From contig OZ026524.1 of the NCBI GenBank assembly GCA_964019695.1, positions 66,738,223 through 66,802,222 on the forward strand: 64,000 bases of DNA, written 5' to 3'. The notes below the pieces were generated by a model. It worked only from the letters and a program-made list of their open reading frames with translations. It had not been told where the DNA came from and made no database searches. The DNA comes from Loripinus fragilis (lineage: Eukaryota > Mollusca > Bivalvia > Lucinida > Lucinidae). Position numbers and translations under genes: made by a program. Below, piece after piece: positions 32,470 to 44,290 of this stretch (position 1 is its first letter; every line of letters starts with the position of its first letter).

Positions 32470-33830
32470 TTAGTTGCTGTCGGTGAGTTGTCTTGTCGTT
32501 GAACTGTTTTGTTCCAATAACCACGACCGTTATGCTAACAGTTTGTTTATATAAATAGACAAACCAGGTAGAGGGTATCACTATTCCGACAGAAATGCTT
32601 GCGGCGAGAGCGCCGCAAGCAAAAATAATAAAAAAAACCAGACTCTGACCGTTGCGGAAGGGAGGGGAATGACCGTAGAAATTATTTCATGATCAGTTAC
32701 AAGCGAAAGTATGTGCACAAATTACTGGTTAACCGCTTGTTCAAGCCTGCCCAGGAAAAAGTGTGGTTAGGTGAACTGACCGTCCCGCAATGACCATAGC
32801 TGTTGACTTGGGACGTAAAGCAACAAAACCAACAACAACAACAACTGACCGTTGCGCTGACATGCCATACTCTGTCCGGTGTCCGGTTCGGGAACTCACA
32901 TTAAACCCCACTAGTTTTTAGGGGAAGTTTGTTTTGTTTTTTTCTCGTACGGTGGTCTCGCGGTGTCAGTTGCAAGGCCGGGCACATATTAGCCCCTGCC
33001 TTGTGGCTTGTGGGAGTGAGCCTAATATTGGCTGGATATACTGATAAAATACAATACAGCTGTACACTGAGCTGGGGGAGACATAGTACCGTTAATTCTG
33101 GATCCGTCAATATCGATGTCCTGGTGTAAAGTGAACGACGCGTCAGCCGTTGATCATCTGTTCCCAATTTCGACAGGGAATCTCAGTATCGAGAAGCCTA
33201 TGCTATGCCCTGCATGCAAAACATAGTGCATTGTTATACAATTCTAAGTAAATGAACTTTTACCTATATGTGGTGTATATACTAACATTATCATTTATTT
33301 ATTGTGTGCCGATGAACTTTTTAAACATTGTTTTTATTTGTATATATATCCTCTATTCCTGGCCTCTATGGCACATAGGTCCCACGTGTAAATTAAGTTG
33401 TCTCTAGTGTGTGTCTACTTCTCAAAGGTAACTAGACCCCAATAGATAGCCAAATTGCCACGAAGGAAACCTAAAGTCTTAGTTTCTTTGAATATATTGA
33501 CCCCAATCCATGTTTTCTGTGATAGTTATGCCAAGATATTTTGCGGACTGTAAAGTTTGTCGAGTCATGAATACCGGTTTGTTTGTGTGATTAATGCAGA
33601 ATCACTCTTATAGAGTGACATTTGGCAAGATAACATTTTATTTGACAATTGGACTTCTAATGTGCAAGACTGTTGTTATATATAGTTCGCAGCATCGTAT
33701 TTGTCTCCTATATAGATAGACCAGGGATACATTTTTGCTTTTCGGCAATCATCTGTGGTACATTTCCCTGAGCTAGAGATTCATTAAAGATAAGTGCCAG
33801 AAGAGGTTAAGTCTGTGAACTAAACTCTTT
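32470..33830. other. No gene seen
   Basis: Includes the second copy of the repeat at 29880-30110 (32470-32620). The 66- and 88-codon frames at 32901-33167 overlap on opposite strands and neither resembles a known protein. Confidence 0.4.
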
Positions 33831-33837
33831 TAGCGCC

Positions 33838-34137
33838 CTGGCATTGAGTCCATGGGGCAAGTGCTTTGTGCACATTAAATCCATCCAGCAGTTAAGCGAC
33901 CCCTTTTATGCCAACATTTATTTTCTCCACGGAGGAGAATGAGCAAGCCCCTTTTAAAGGCGGGTCAGTATTTGCTACCGTGTGAAGGTGGCATTAAGTC
34001 CTTGGGGGCAAGTGCTTTGTGCACATTAAATCCATCCAGCAGTTTAGTGACCCCTTTGTGCCAACAGTTATTTTCTCCATAGAGGAGAATGAACCAGCCT
34101 CTTTTAAAGGCGGGTCAGTATTTGCTATCATGTGAAG
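33838..34137 (+). repeat. Tandem duplication, ~150-bp unit, two copies
   Basis: Both units contain GGCAAGTGCTTTGTGCACAT, TAAATCCATCCAGCAGTT, ATTTTCTCCA..GAGGAGAATGA and TTTTAAAGGCGGGTCAGTAT. The copies differ by scattered substitutions, so the duplication is not very recent. Confidence 0.85.
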
Positions 34138-34654
34138 GCAGACTGGAATTGCCGATTAAAAGCAATTAGACAACATTTTTAGTGTTGCAGTATAAAAGCT
34201 ATTTTTCGGATTTTATCATGCATTTCAGAAAGGTCTGAGTGTGTGTTTTATGTTTTAGTTACCTATTTGTATGTTAATACTAAGTGCTGAATAGGTGATA
34301 CATTGGAAGCAAATATAACGCGGGAAATGTGAATCTACAACGGCTGGGTTTATTGACTCTATTTACAAACACACTGACTAGTGCTGGAGTTCACGCCCCA
34401 AGAAGACATTTTTAGCAGTATATATAATTCATACACACCTGAATATCTGTATTTTCTTATCAATTATACTGTAATGGGTTACATGCAAAGTGCCTTCTTG
34501 ACGCCACTCCTTTGCACACAGCAGATCATCTATTAATTTTACTTAAAATCAAATTATCTATTGAAATTAACTGCCATTTGTTTTATTGTAACAAACTTTC
34601 TAAATGTCTATTCATCAGCTGGGCCCGCAGAAAGCAGATAGGTTAATTCCAATA

Positions 34655-34985
34655 GGCACTCAAAGTAAGAAAAAGGGCAAATACCAGGAATCGATACAAT
34701 CAATCACCACACCTGACCCAGGATACCAATGGGAAAGTGACAACTTGACAATTAGACATTACAAACAAGAGCCAAGAGGCCAGCCCTTTCCCAGCAGGTG
34801 ACCACAAGGCATCAATAAACAGACGTGCTCGCAAGTATAACTTTAACAAGACAGAAATAACATAAATGATCCTTAAAAGAAACACCGCCTTGGAACGGTC
34901 AGTAAAAATATTTTACTGGATGGTTTAAACCGGTTTCACGGTGCACCAACCTCACCCTTAGTTCAGATGTAGATCAAGACACATA
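34655..34985 (-). repeat. Dispersed repeat module, minus-strand copy
   Basis: Reverse-complement relative of 24338-24660: GGAATCGATACAATCAATCA, CCCAGCAGGTGACCACAAGG and CCTCACCCTTAGTTCAGATG are shared. The 65-codon frame at 34604-34801 lies within it and is not a gene. Confidence 0.7.
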
Positions 34986-35426
34986 GATGTTTGGTTTGCA
35001 TGAAATACTTCTAACTTATCAATGCATCATCTCCTAGAACATATAAATCAAGATATAAAAAGGAGATAAAGCAAAGATAAGGACTCAACAGTAAATAAAA
35101 CTGAATACCGGAGCTAAAGAAATCCAACAGGTAAACCCCGGTGGGCCTGACAACAGCCAAAGTATCAAGCCCCTACAATCTCATCAATAGATAAGTCTTT
35201 AAGTCGGAACCGTCATAAAGTCTGAAGTTTAACCCACCAACGTGCAATTTAAGTGAAAACACCAAGCATGCAGTATGGTGCAATATATTAATGTTATATC
35301 CATTTTTTTATAATGGGAAAATATTTTAATGACTTGCGCTGAAAAATTATTAGGGCAAATAATCTTCTTCAATTTATACACTAGTTGTATTCAGGTTCCG
35401 AATGTCCTTGGCACAAGAGAGATTTA

Positions 35427-35980
35427 ATGTCACGACTCTTGTGTTTGTGCTGCCTGGTTACTGTTAAAAGTTTCCCTGTACTTTCATTTAATGTCGTTAT
35501 TATTACTATAGTCAGGATTTACACTTGACAATCATTCTTTGCATTAACTTCCCTATTGGTATCACTTAAATACCTCATTTAAGGGGCAGTGTAGACCAGC
35601 ATTCGTGTCTCGTGATGGTTGAACGGCTCTTCCTCGCGGTGTCATGGGGTTGTCTGCAGTTTGTGATTGTGGTATTTCCTGATCATACTCACTTACTATT
35701 TTTGATGTCATGACTCTTGTGTTTGTGCTGCCTGGTTACTGTTAAAAGTTTCCACGTACTTGCATTTAATGTTGTTATTATTACTATAGTCAGGATTTAC
35801 ACTTGACAATCATTCTTTGCATTAACTTCCCTATCCGCATCACTTAAATACCTCATTTAAGGAGCAGTGAAGACCAGCATTCGTGTCTCGTGATGGTTGA
35901 GTGACTCTTCCTCGCGGTGCCACAGGGTTGTCTGCGGTTTGTGATTGTGGTACTTCCTGATCATACTCACTTACTATTTT
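35427..35980 (+). repeat. Tandem duplication, ~278-bp unit, next to a Penelope-like relic
   Basis: Unit 1 at 35427-35704 and unit 2 at 35705-35980 both start ATGTCA(C/T)GACTCTTGTGTTT and end CTGATCATACTCACTTACTA. The end of the unit also occurs at 57120-57170 and, reversed, at 43170-43230. On the minus strand the duplication lies directly downstream of the Penelope-like RT remains. Confidence 0.85.
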
Positions 35981-35989
35981 TTTAAGTCC

Positions 35990-37500
35990 AATTTAGAATT
36001 GAGATATCAAATCATAGTATCGTCTATAAAATTTTAAGGTTTTGTGAAGTTAATGATATCAATAGCCTTGTTTAAGAAGATTCTGAGTTAACAATTTGTT
36101 GCGAGTGTTGAAATCAGCAACATGGCTAGATGCTCTAGCAAAACGAATGAGTTTAGAGATATAGACTCCATATGATGTAGAGCGAGGAACATCACCATCT
36201 AATAATGGGAAATTGACAATTTCAAAATTAAAGTCATTACGTTTATCATATATTTTGGTAGAAACAATATCATTAGAAATTGACAAATGCAGGTCCAACA
36301 ACGTGGCTTCGGTATCAGATCTAGAGGTATTAGCTTTATTAATTTGGAGCTCTGAAGGGTATAATTGACTTAAAATATCGTCCAAATATCTGCATTGATC
36401 AACAATATCAGCCTGCTGATCATCAGAAAGAGACATCATCTTGTCTATACAACTTGGTGCAGAATCGAATAAAAATGTTGTCCAACAAAAAGGTCAGCAC
36501 ATCACATACATTTTGGCAAGACCATGCATGATATTTTTTAGGTTTTTCCAAAGTAAAAAATGCGTTTCTGTCTTTACATTCAAGGTAAGAAGAGCCTTCT
36601 CTATAGAAGATTCTTTCAATAAGATCAATAAGTTTATCTTTAATCAAAATATGAGGTAAAGTAGTGTAAAGAGTAGAAAATCATAAGTAGACAAACTGGT
36701 CGCATTGAAATCTCTAGCTTTGAGTTTATCTAAAATTTCACCTGAATTTTTAATAGACCAAAATGAATTTTTACCGGATCTCTCATATACCTTTTCACAG
36801 TACATGATAGCAAGTGTTTTAGCAGTTGTAAGACATGAGGTTAACAATTTAGAAAGTTCTGTTGTCGTACAAAAACTAGAATTAGCAATAAATCTTGCTT
36901 CATAGGGTTTTTTATGGAGTTTAGGTAACCAGTACAGCGTAGGAACTTTGTCTTGGTTTTCTTCAGCTTTGGTACCAAAATGTAGGACTATATGACAATT
37001 AGGCCCATCGACAACCACCCTCTCACTCAAAGAAGGCTGCAGTTTATAGGTATTGGTTTCAACAAGCTCACGCTTAAGAGTATTAATATAATACACTCGT
37101 CAAACAACTACAATATTGTTAGCAGATTTATCTGCTGGCACCAAAACATAGTTCATATGATAATCCTTATATCTCGTTTCCAATGACGAAAAGAAGATTT
37201 AGGTTTATGTGGTAATAGATGTGTATTACGAGGATAAAATAAAATACGAGTATCAATAATCTTAAAAATGTTAATTTTCAATTCCTTCAAGGAATCAGGT
37301 TCAACATTTTTTCGTTTACACCAACGATTACTGAAGTCATTTAAAGAAGCAGCATTCTCTCTACGGCATTTAGGGAAATCAATATTAGAGGAAAATCTAA
37401 ATTTAGGACCTTTAGAAATAATATTGCAAACTCTAGCGTCAGGAATTACCTGTAATCACATGCCCTGTAGGGGGATATGAATAATTAGAATTTTGACAAT
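35990..37500 (-). pseudogene. Penelope-like element reverse transcriptase relic
   Basis: Read leftwards from about 37490: ISKGPKFRFSSNIDFPKCRR, NDFSNRWCKRKNVEPDSLKE, YVLVPADKSANNIVVV, then TLYWLPKLHKKPYEARFIAN, WSIKNSGEILDKL, LLDNIFIRFCTKLYRQ, the active-site region RYLDDIL, LDLHLSISNDIVSTKIYDKR and GDVPRSTSYGVYISKLIRFA. The LPKLHK box and a Y-x-DD active site in this setting are typical of Penelope-like RTs. Three main open segments remain (36644-37096, 36423-36647, 36059-36439), separated by frameshifts and stops (for example after NNIVVV and after LLKQGY). The segment with the PMGT box before YLDD is deleted. No GIY-YIG domain was found. Confidence 0.85.
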
Positions 37501-37696
37501 CTCAGGAGTCAGTAGTATTGGAATCTGTATTTATATGAGTTACAATTTATTAAAGTTAAATACAGTAGACCAAATTTAGTTCAGGTCGTTCTTGTAAGGT
37601 TTATAACGTTTCCGGATAGTGGCTCAAGAATTCGCCTAAATAATACATTACTTCGAAGTTGCGAGGATAAGTACTCATATCTGAGTGAGGAAAGTA

Positions 37697-37743
<47 letters not shown>

Positions 37744-37747
37744 AATG
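37697..37747 (+). repeat. (GAT)n microsatellite
   Basis: About 15 GAT/ATG triplets with one AAT interruption at the right. The minus-strand frame across it encodes only a serine run. Confidence 0.95.
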
Positions 37748-38901
37748 ATGACGGGGCATTTGTTGGACATGATACCATCAGTATGACCTGTAGTCATAAG
37801 TCACGTGTGTTCTTTAACCATATTTGACTTAAGCTCGAATATCAGCATCAATATGGCTTATAGTGGGGCAGATATGTGAAAAAATCGTGCACTTTATGAT
37901 AAAAGCATGAAATTTGGTACATGGCTAGATTAGTAAAAAACAAAAATTTTGAGGGTCAGTGCCACGCCAGAAATGCATCTTGACGGCCGCCATCTTGAAT
38001 TTCAAAATGGCGACCTTTTTTCATGTAAAGCTTGCTAAGCCGGATATCATTTTGCAATAAACTTATATTGAAAGCTAGTGGAAGTGTCTATTTTAACAAT
38101 AAAACATTTGTAATTATCTGACATCACATGTAGATGGGCATTTTATCCAAGATGGCCGCCATTTTATAAGATGGCTGCCATTTTAATATATTAAATCATG
38201 CCTGCTCTACGAAAACATCATACAATGAGCTTAAATTCAGGTTTTTGCATGCAATCCAAGTTTTTCCAAGCATAGAATGGCTCAAAATGTGACCTTTGTA
38301 TTTGTGATCAATTTATAAGAGAGCCTTGATACAATATGACATCCAAGATGGCTGCCAAAGAAGAAAGATTGTATCAGGGTTTTTTTTTCATATATAAATA
38401 TATCTTTAAGATTTTTATGAGTGAAATTTGTTTTAATTGCAATGAGTGTTTGTTTCTTATATATAATATATAATTTTGAAGTTTTCTTACCTGTAGATTC
38501 AAGCATAGCATCCAAGATGGCCGCCAAAATGGAAAATTCTATTTATTGGTGATATTTTGCAGTTTTCTCAAAAAATCATCACATTTTTACTATTTAGCGT
38601 TTTCGACATCACTTAGAATGTATCATGCTAGTGAACTGTTCATAATCAAGGACGTACTGGATATATACACTCAATAAAAAAATAAATGCATGTTATGTAC
38701 TACCTGCCACGAGTAAAAAGCAGCAGATGCTAGTTGATCAGAAGGCTAAGAAGTTTACGGAGCTTCTACCATGTACTTTTGCAGTATATAACTGCAGGCA
38801 GCTCAAGGATGTCTCTAGCGTAGAGAATTTCCATTTGGTTACAGAACTCCTATCTCAAGTTTTTATCAAGTACGTTCTGTCACCTCCATCTTCCATTATT
38901 A

Positions 38902-39782
38902 AGAAGTGTTGTGCCACAGACATTTGGTGCACTTGAGCTCAAGGGACCACTTTATATGACTTTATATCTTATGTTCACATGTAGATCCTTCTCCTTACAA
39001 TATTTTCATGCATTCCACCAGCAGTTCCTCCATGGACTCAGCCTTGATCACCAGATCATCTTTGTACAACAGCAATAATGGGTAGTCTGTTCTGAATTCC
39101 GTGAATAGAGCCTCTTACCTAACAATTAAGAGCAGTGGAATCAGAAAAGAGCCCTGATGAATTACAACACCCAAACTTCTCGCTGCGACAATTGCCAACT
39201 TTTGCCCTGCTTGTCATGTCCTTGACCAGCTACTTATTGATTTAAAATCATGCACATTACCTACCTGCTGCCATTCTCTATGTTAATGAAAGTGATGTAG
39301 AATGGCTTGTTAGAAATCAGGTGCAACTTCTGTAGCTGATATAAATCTGCACTGCATCTTGTCGACCTCAACTCTCTGCCTTATATGTCTCTCGGATATG
39401 CACTCAAACACCCTTATTAATTGCTTAATTAACTTCAAGCCTCTGTTCAGAGCATCCCCTTTGCCTACATGTATATACATCCTGTCGATTTTGCTCTCCT
39501 ACCAGTTAGTTGTACTAATTCTCGAGATTATGTTGCAATTGAGGTCTAATACCTTGACTGTACCAGTTTCCCAAAAACATGTAGAATAAAGCATCTCAAC
39601 GACAATTGCTGATGATCTAACTGCTTTGTCAGGACACATCCTGCTAATTGCTTTAGTGATAAATCCTGTACTGATCAGCTGGCTAGACCTTCAACTGGGT
39701 TTTCCTCTATCATACCTTCTGCATTCCTAAGAGTTCGAATTTGAGTTAAATCATAATGCTCTTTCCACGTTTCTTTTTACGC
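38902..39782 (-). pseudogene. Reverse transcriptase relic carried by element C (copy 2)
   Basis: Mirror image of 26060-26940 with the same frameshifts and the same YKDD box. Shared inactivating changes show that the relic was already dead when C duplicated. Confidence 0.8.
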
Positions 39783-41182
39783 TTCTTCACCTAGCGACTG
39801 TTGGCCTGTGTCACTCTGGGCATGTATACCCATTTTGGCTTATATGCTAGGTATATTCAAGCAATGACCAGGAAGTAGTACAATCAAAGCTAACATTCTT
39901 CCTACAAAACCAAAATGGGGAAACTAAAGATACAGATAGACAGTAAACAGTGGTGATAAATAGCTTTTCTCTAGAAGGTACCTAGTCACTAGGCTACCTT
40001 AACACAGCCAAAATCATTTATATACATGTATATAAAAGTATATACAAATAAGATTTACACCAATAATAATAAAACGAGAACACATCAGTACTTCTGCCTT
40101 GGAACAGTTTCTAGGATGAACTTTAACTAGTCAATGAATAACCACAGTGAACAATAAATCACGAATAGCACACATTGATGCAGAAAGGGCAAAGATTCGA
40201 CAAAATATACGGTCTGGGACACATAGCTGAAGATCCCTGGGCTGCAAAAGAATATCCCCATTTGATTGGTTTGACGACTATTCTGCAAGCTGGGTACATA
40301 GAGGCAACGACCATACCCCCACCTGGTTAATTCCAATTCGAATTATCAAGTTTTTGCTGTATTGTTTATACAAACTAATGTCAATTCAAGTCATACGTTT
40401 ATTGTATTTCTAATATTGATTAGCTGGGAAACAGATTTACAAAAGTCAATAGACTTTCTTCTGAATCCCTTTTTGTATTTCGAAATGATCTGTATGTGAA
40501 CTTATTGCATTATATGTACACATGTTGTTATACAAAAATGAAATAAAAGTTTAAACTAAAAAAACACCCCTGTAAATACAAAGCGAAATAGCATCATTAT
40601 TGAAACCCCTGCATACCTAAATACACAAAAGAGCTTTGGTTTCAACTAACTAGACTGAATAGGTTTTTGGACCGTGGGCTATCATGAAATCAAATTCTCA
40701 ACTCACTAGTGTGCAATTAGTGAGGAAATAAGGGTTTGGCTAGAAATTAAGATGTCTGCAACTTTATATATTGGCTTGACTTCAGAAAAATATAAACTTT
40801 GCTTACTGTCCAGTAGATGTGATAGTGCCAGCTACATCATAAACACAACCGAATAAGGCTGACTGCAGCAAATGCGTCATCTGTCAATATCAAGTCGAAA
40901 AGTTGATGTGGTGTGTGAAAACCAGGGATAATGTTTTTTAAAATCGTATACATTTTGTATACAGTTTTTGGAAATTTATAGCCTTTTTAAGCCTATGGGA
41001 ACTTGGTCAGAAGGAGAAAGGTCAAAAAGAATCTGACACATATATTACAGATCTTATAGGATTGCCCACTAAATCTGATGTAAACAAATGGTATTTTATG
41101 CAATGAAAATTCTACAAAGGACTTCTAGTTTGCTATAGAAACAAAATTCTTCGCATCTCATTTTGATCGTATCCATTTTATA

Positions 41183-41504
41183 TAAAACACATTTATAGGA
41201 ATATCTGTATAAAAGAAAGAAGGCAAATATCAGGAATCGATACAATCAAGTAACAAACCTGATCCAGGACACCACATGGGAAAGTAACAAAAACACAATA
41301 AAACATCACACACAAAAGAGCCATGGGGCAGCTTCCCAGCAGGTGACCACAAGACTACAATGAACAGACAAGAAAAACAAGACAAACACGAAACACAAAT
41401 AACAAAAATGGTCCACAAAAGAAGCACAGCCTTAGAGCCATCAGTATAAACACCTTTACTGGAGGGCCAAAACCAGTTTCACAGCGCAAACCTCACCCTT
41501 AGTC
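41183..41504 (-). repeat. Dispersed repeat module in element C copy 2
   Basis: Mirror of 24338-24660, with a few substitutions (for example CTAGATG in place of CTGAATG at the end). Confidence 0.7.
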
Positions 41505-42741
41505 TAGATGTTTAAAAAGCGTTTAAAAACAATATTGGCAACCATCGTGGATGTCAGATTGGATGTCCCCTGTTCTATCCTAATACATTAAATATAATCA
41601 TTTCTTGAAAATTTCTTCAAACAACCTCGAAATATTTTACAACTGAAAATAAAAAATACTTTCCTTTTTTCTAAAACTAAAATCAAAGCCATCTTGAATA
41701 CCAAGTAATAATACGTTAAAATAAGAAAAAAACTGATAAGTTCGTCCCTGGTGTTTGTGAACTATTTCTATTTAATTGCATAAGACATTTGCATGAAAAT
41801 TCATAAATTGTCAGATTGGTATAATACCACTGTTGAGGATGCAAAATGTGACATTCATCTTGAGACTATGTCCTAAATCATGTGTTTTCTAAGCCTGAAT
41901 GACAAATTTTGAGGCAAATTAGTATGATTGACTGCAAAATAAGTGAAAATAAATGAAGACAAGATATTGGCTTGCAAATGTATGAGCTTAAAATAATTCA
42001 GTTTAAAATAGACTGCAATTTTAGAAAAACCAAGACGGCGGCCACTTTATAAATGGTGATCATATAACATTTCCACTTTGACAGCCATCTTAGATGCATG
42101 TTGGATGCTCTCTTTTTTATCCAAAGCTATCAAATAAAATAAAATTATTATTGAAAGTCGTTTGCATAAATTCAAACTACATTCTTCCAATTCCAATTTA
42201 AAGCAGATATTATGTTATGATTTGTACATTTGTAGCCATCTTTAAATACCATGTTGGAACAATAAGCAACAATAAAGCCATACTGATAAGTGAGCGACTT
42301 GTCTAATGGGACTATTTTTACTTGCTTGAAGTAATTTGCATCAAAATTTATAACTTTGTAAAGTTCTAATATATAACTACTATACAACTGCACTTTTTAG
42401 ATACAAAAGTGGCGGCCATCTTTAAAATACAGCCTCAAACTTGACTTTTTTAAAATTGAAAGATTATTTCAAGGGATTCAGATATATCTGAAGGCTATTT
42501 AAGTAAAATTAACTGAAGAAAACATTATGTTTGCAAATTAAAAATGACATTATAATGAATAAGTTTAAAAAGGCGGCCATTTTGGAAAAAACAAGATGGC
42601 GACCATTAGAGGACATTTTCGGCGTGGCACTGACCCTTAATTTGTTTGTATTGTTATCAACTAACCATGTTCCAAGTTTCATGCTTTTATCATAAAATGC
42701 ACGATTCCTCTCAAAATTGTTACATATCCGCCCCACTATTA

Positions 42742-43159
42742 ATTGACATGATTAACATAGCATGACGCTCGATAGTTAAAGGGTACTAACAATTCCATGA
42801 CCAATATTTATATGCTTACTAAGGATATAATCAAATCAATCATACATTGTTATCTTATCATCCAGTCATTTGATACATGTATATTATCACCAAAGCAATC
42901 AAAAGTAGGATCGTTTATAGCTATATTCCGTTTGCTTCTTTACAGAGGCAGAGTTTTGAGTGAACATGGCATATTAAAACAAGCCAAGTAGATGCCGGTG
43001 ATGCGTCATAGCAGACAGTTTGGCCGAATTTTGTGCACAGATAATGTAATCAGCTAAGGTTAATTTCCACAATGCCACATATGACCTGTATACATATAGT
43101 AAGTAGTGCTATTACTAAGTCGATGTCTAATAAAAGAGGAATGCATTGAGCGTCCATGA
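42742..43159. other. No gene seen
   Basis: AT-rich flank of element C copy 2. No exon or repeat terminus recognised. Confidence 0.4.
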
Positions 43160-43530
43160 ATTGGTTGTTGGTCAAAAAGTGAGTATTATCAGGAAATACC
43201 ACAATCATACAATGCAGACCAACCCACGGCACCGTGAGGAAGAGCCACAGGACAGTGACAGGCACAAGATCTCAGAAAGACAAAAAAGTAAAGCAATTAG
43301 CTCTGTCTTCCCCATCAAGATGATTGCACAACTAGAAATGAGACTACGCACTGCATAACAATACAAAAACCAAGCACAGAACCCCCACAAACAATGGTAG
43401 CAACAATAAACAATGAACTAACAACGACAGAACCACCACCTTAGAAAGGATATCAGCCTAAGCCACTGAGGGGGGGGGGGGGGGCTTAAATGCATTTACT
43501 GGTGCCAAATTTTCTACCTAGAATCTGTTG
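43160..43530 (-). repeat. Dispersed repeat related to 56850-57175
   Basis: Minus-strand copy: shared phrases include ATCAGGAAATACCACAATCA, AAGATGATTGCACAACTAG and CAGAACCACCACCTTAGAA. A run of 13 G lies at 43471-43483. Open frames on both strands (43050-43390) are repeat-derived. Confidence 0.65.
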
Positions 43531-44127
43531 TTGTTAAACCACAAACATTGTTTAGCCCACATTGCTTCCTAACTTATGCAATGCATCATCACAGAGAAAC
43601 AATTTCATCAAATTAGCACAATGTGATGAAAAGAGAATGGCTCACGACTCACAGATAGTAAAAGCTAAAGAAACCTCAAGTAGAGTCACAGTGGACCCAG
43701 CCAAAGATAAGCACCAAACACTAAACCACGGATGAAAGCTTTACGCCAGTGCTGTCATTCAGTCTGAGGCCTGACACACCGCCGTGCTATTATAGAGGCA
43801 ACCAAAGCTATAAACCGTGTTTGTATTAGCAAACAGAAAAACCCTAATTTTCATTTACTTCATGAAACCAAAAGGAAACCTTTGGACAATATAATTTAGG
43901 CTACAGACTGAAAGATTTAAAGCGTGAGTCGGTTTACTCCAAGGTATATCGAAAAAGGTAACGATGGTTTCTTGTTTACTGAAGCGTAAGACATACGCTT
44001 CTGCTGTTTAAGAATTGAAAATGCTGTGTTCATAGTAGCAAGATGCTGAAGTATACCGTTCAAAAAAATACTTATATTTTGAATCGTTGATAAACTTATC
44101 AAAGTTGAAAGTTTCGAGTGTATTTAA

Positions 44128-44290
44128 GGGTTGAATTTCATATTTTAAGCTTGCACTGGATGATGAAAAACATGAGCTATTTTAATGTTTGTGAAGACCG
44201 AAAGGCTTCTTGGAAACATTAAAACAGCTCATGTTTTTTATCATCCAGTGCTAGTTTAAAATATGAATTCCAAATTTTATATTTCAACCA
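44128..44290. repeat. ~160-bp foldback repeat
   Basis: GCACTGGATGATGAAAAACA and TGTTTTTTATCATCCAGTGC pair, followed inwards by TGAGCTATTTTAATGTTT with AAACATTAAAACAGCTCA. Outer flanks TTCATATTTTAAGC and AGTTTAAAATATGAA extend it. Confidence 0.88.

Larger units (their letters stand above)
37861..42738 (-). mobile_element. Element C, copy 2 (4,878 bp, inverted)
   Basis: An inverted, gap-free copy of 23104-27981: for every landmark the two coordinates sum to 65842. It is flanked by TTA on both sides (37858-37860 and 42739-42741), a different target duplication from copy 1. By eye the copies differ by about one substitution per 100 bp. Its outer sequences do not resemble element B, so this is an independent insertion and not part of one inverted segmental duplication. 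The gene content is the same: no transposase, an RT relic, and terminal AAGATGGCGGCC-type motifs. Confidence 0.88.

Noticed and set aside
23104..42738. A single large inverted segmental duplication or an assembly artefact
   Set aside because: The two copies end exactly at transposon termini, have different 3-bp flanking duplications and about 1% substitutions, which fits two insertions better. Long reads would still be needed to exclude an assembly error.
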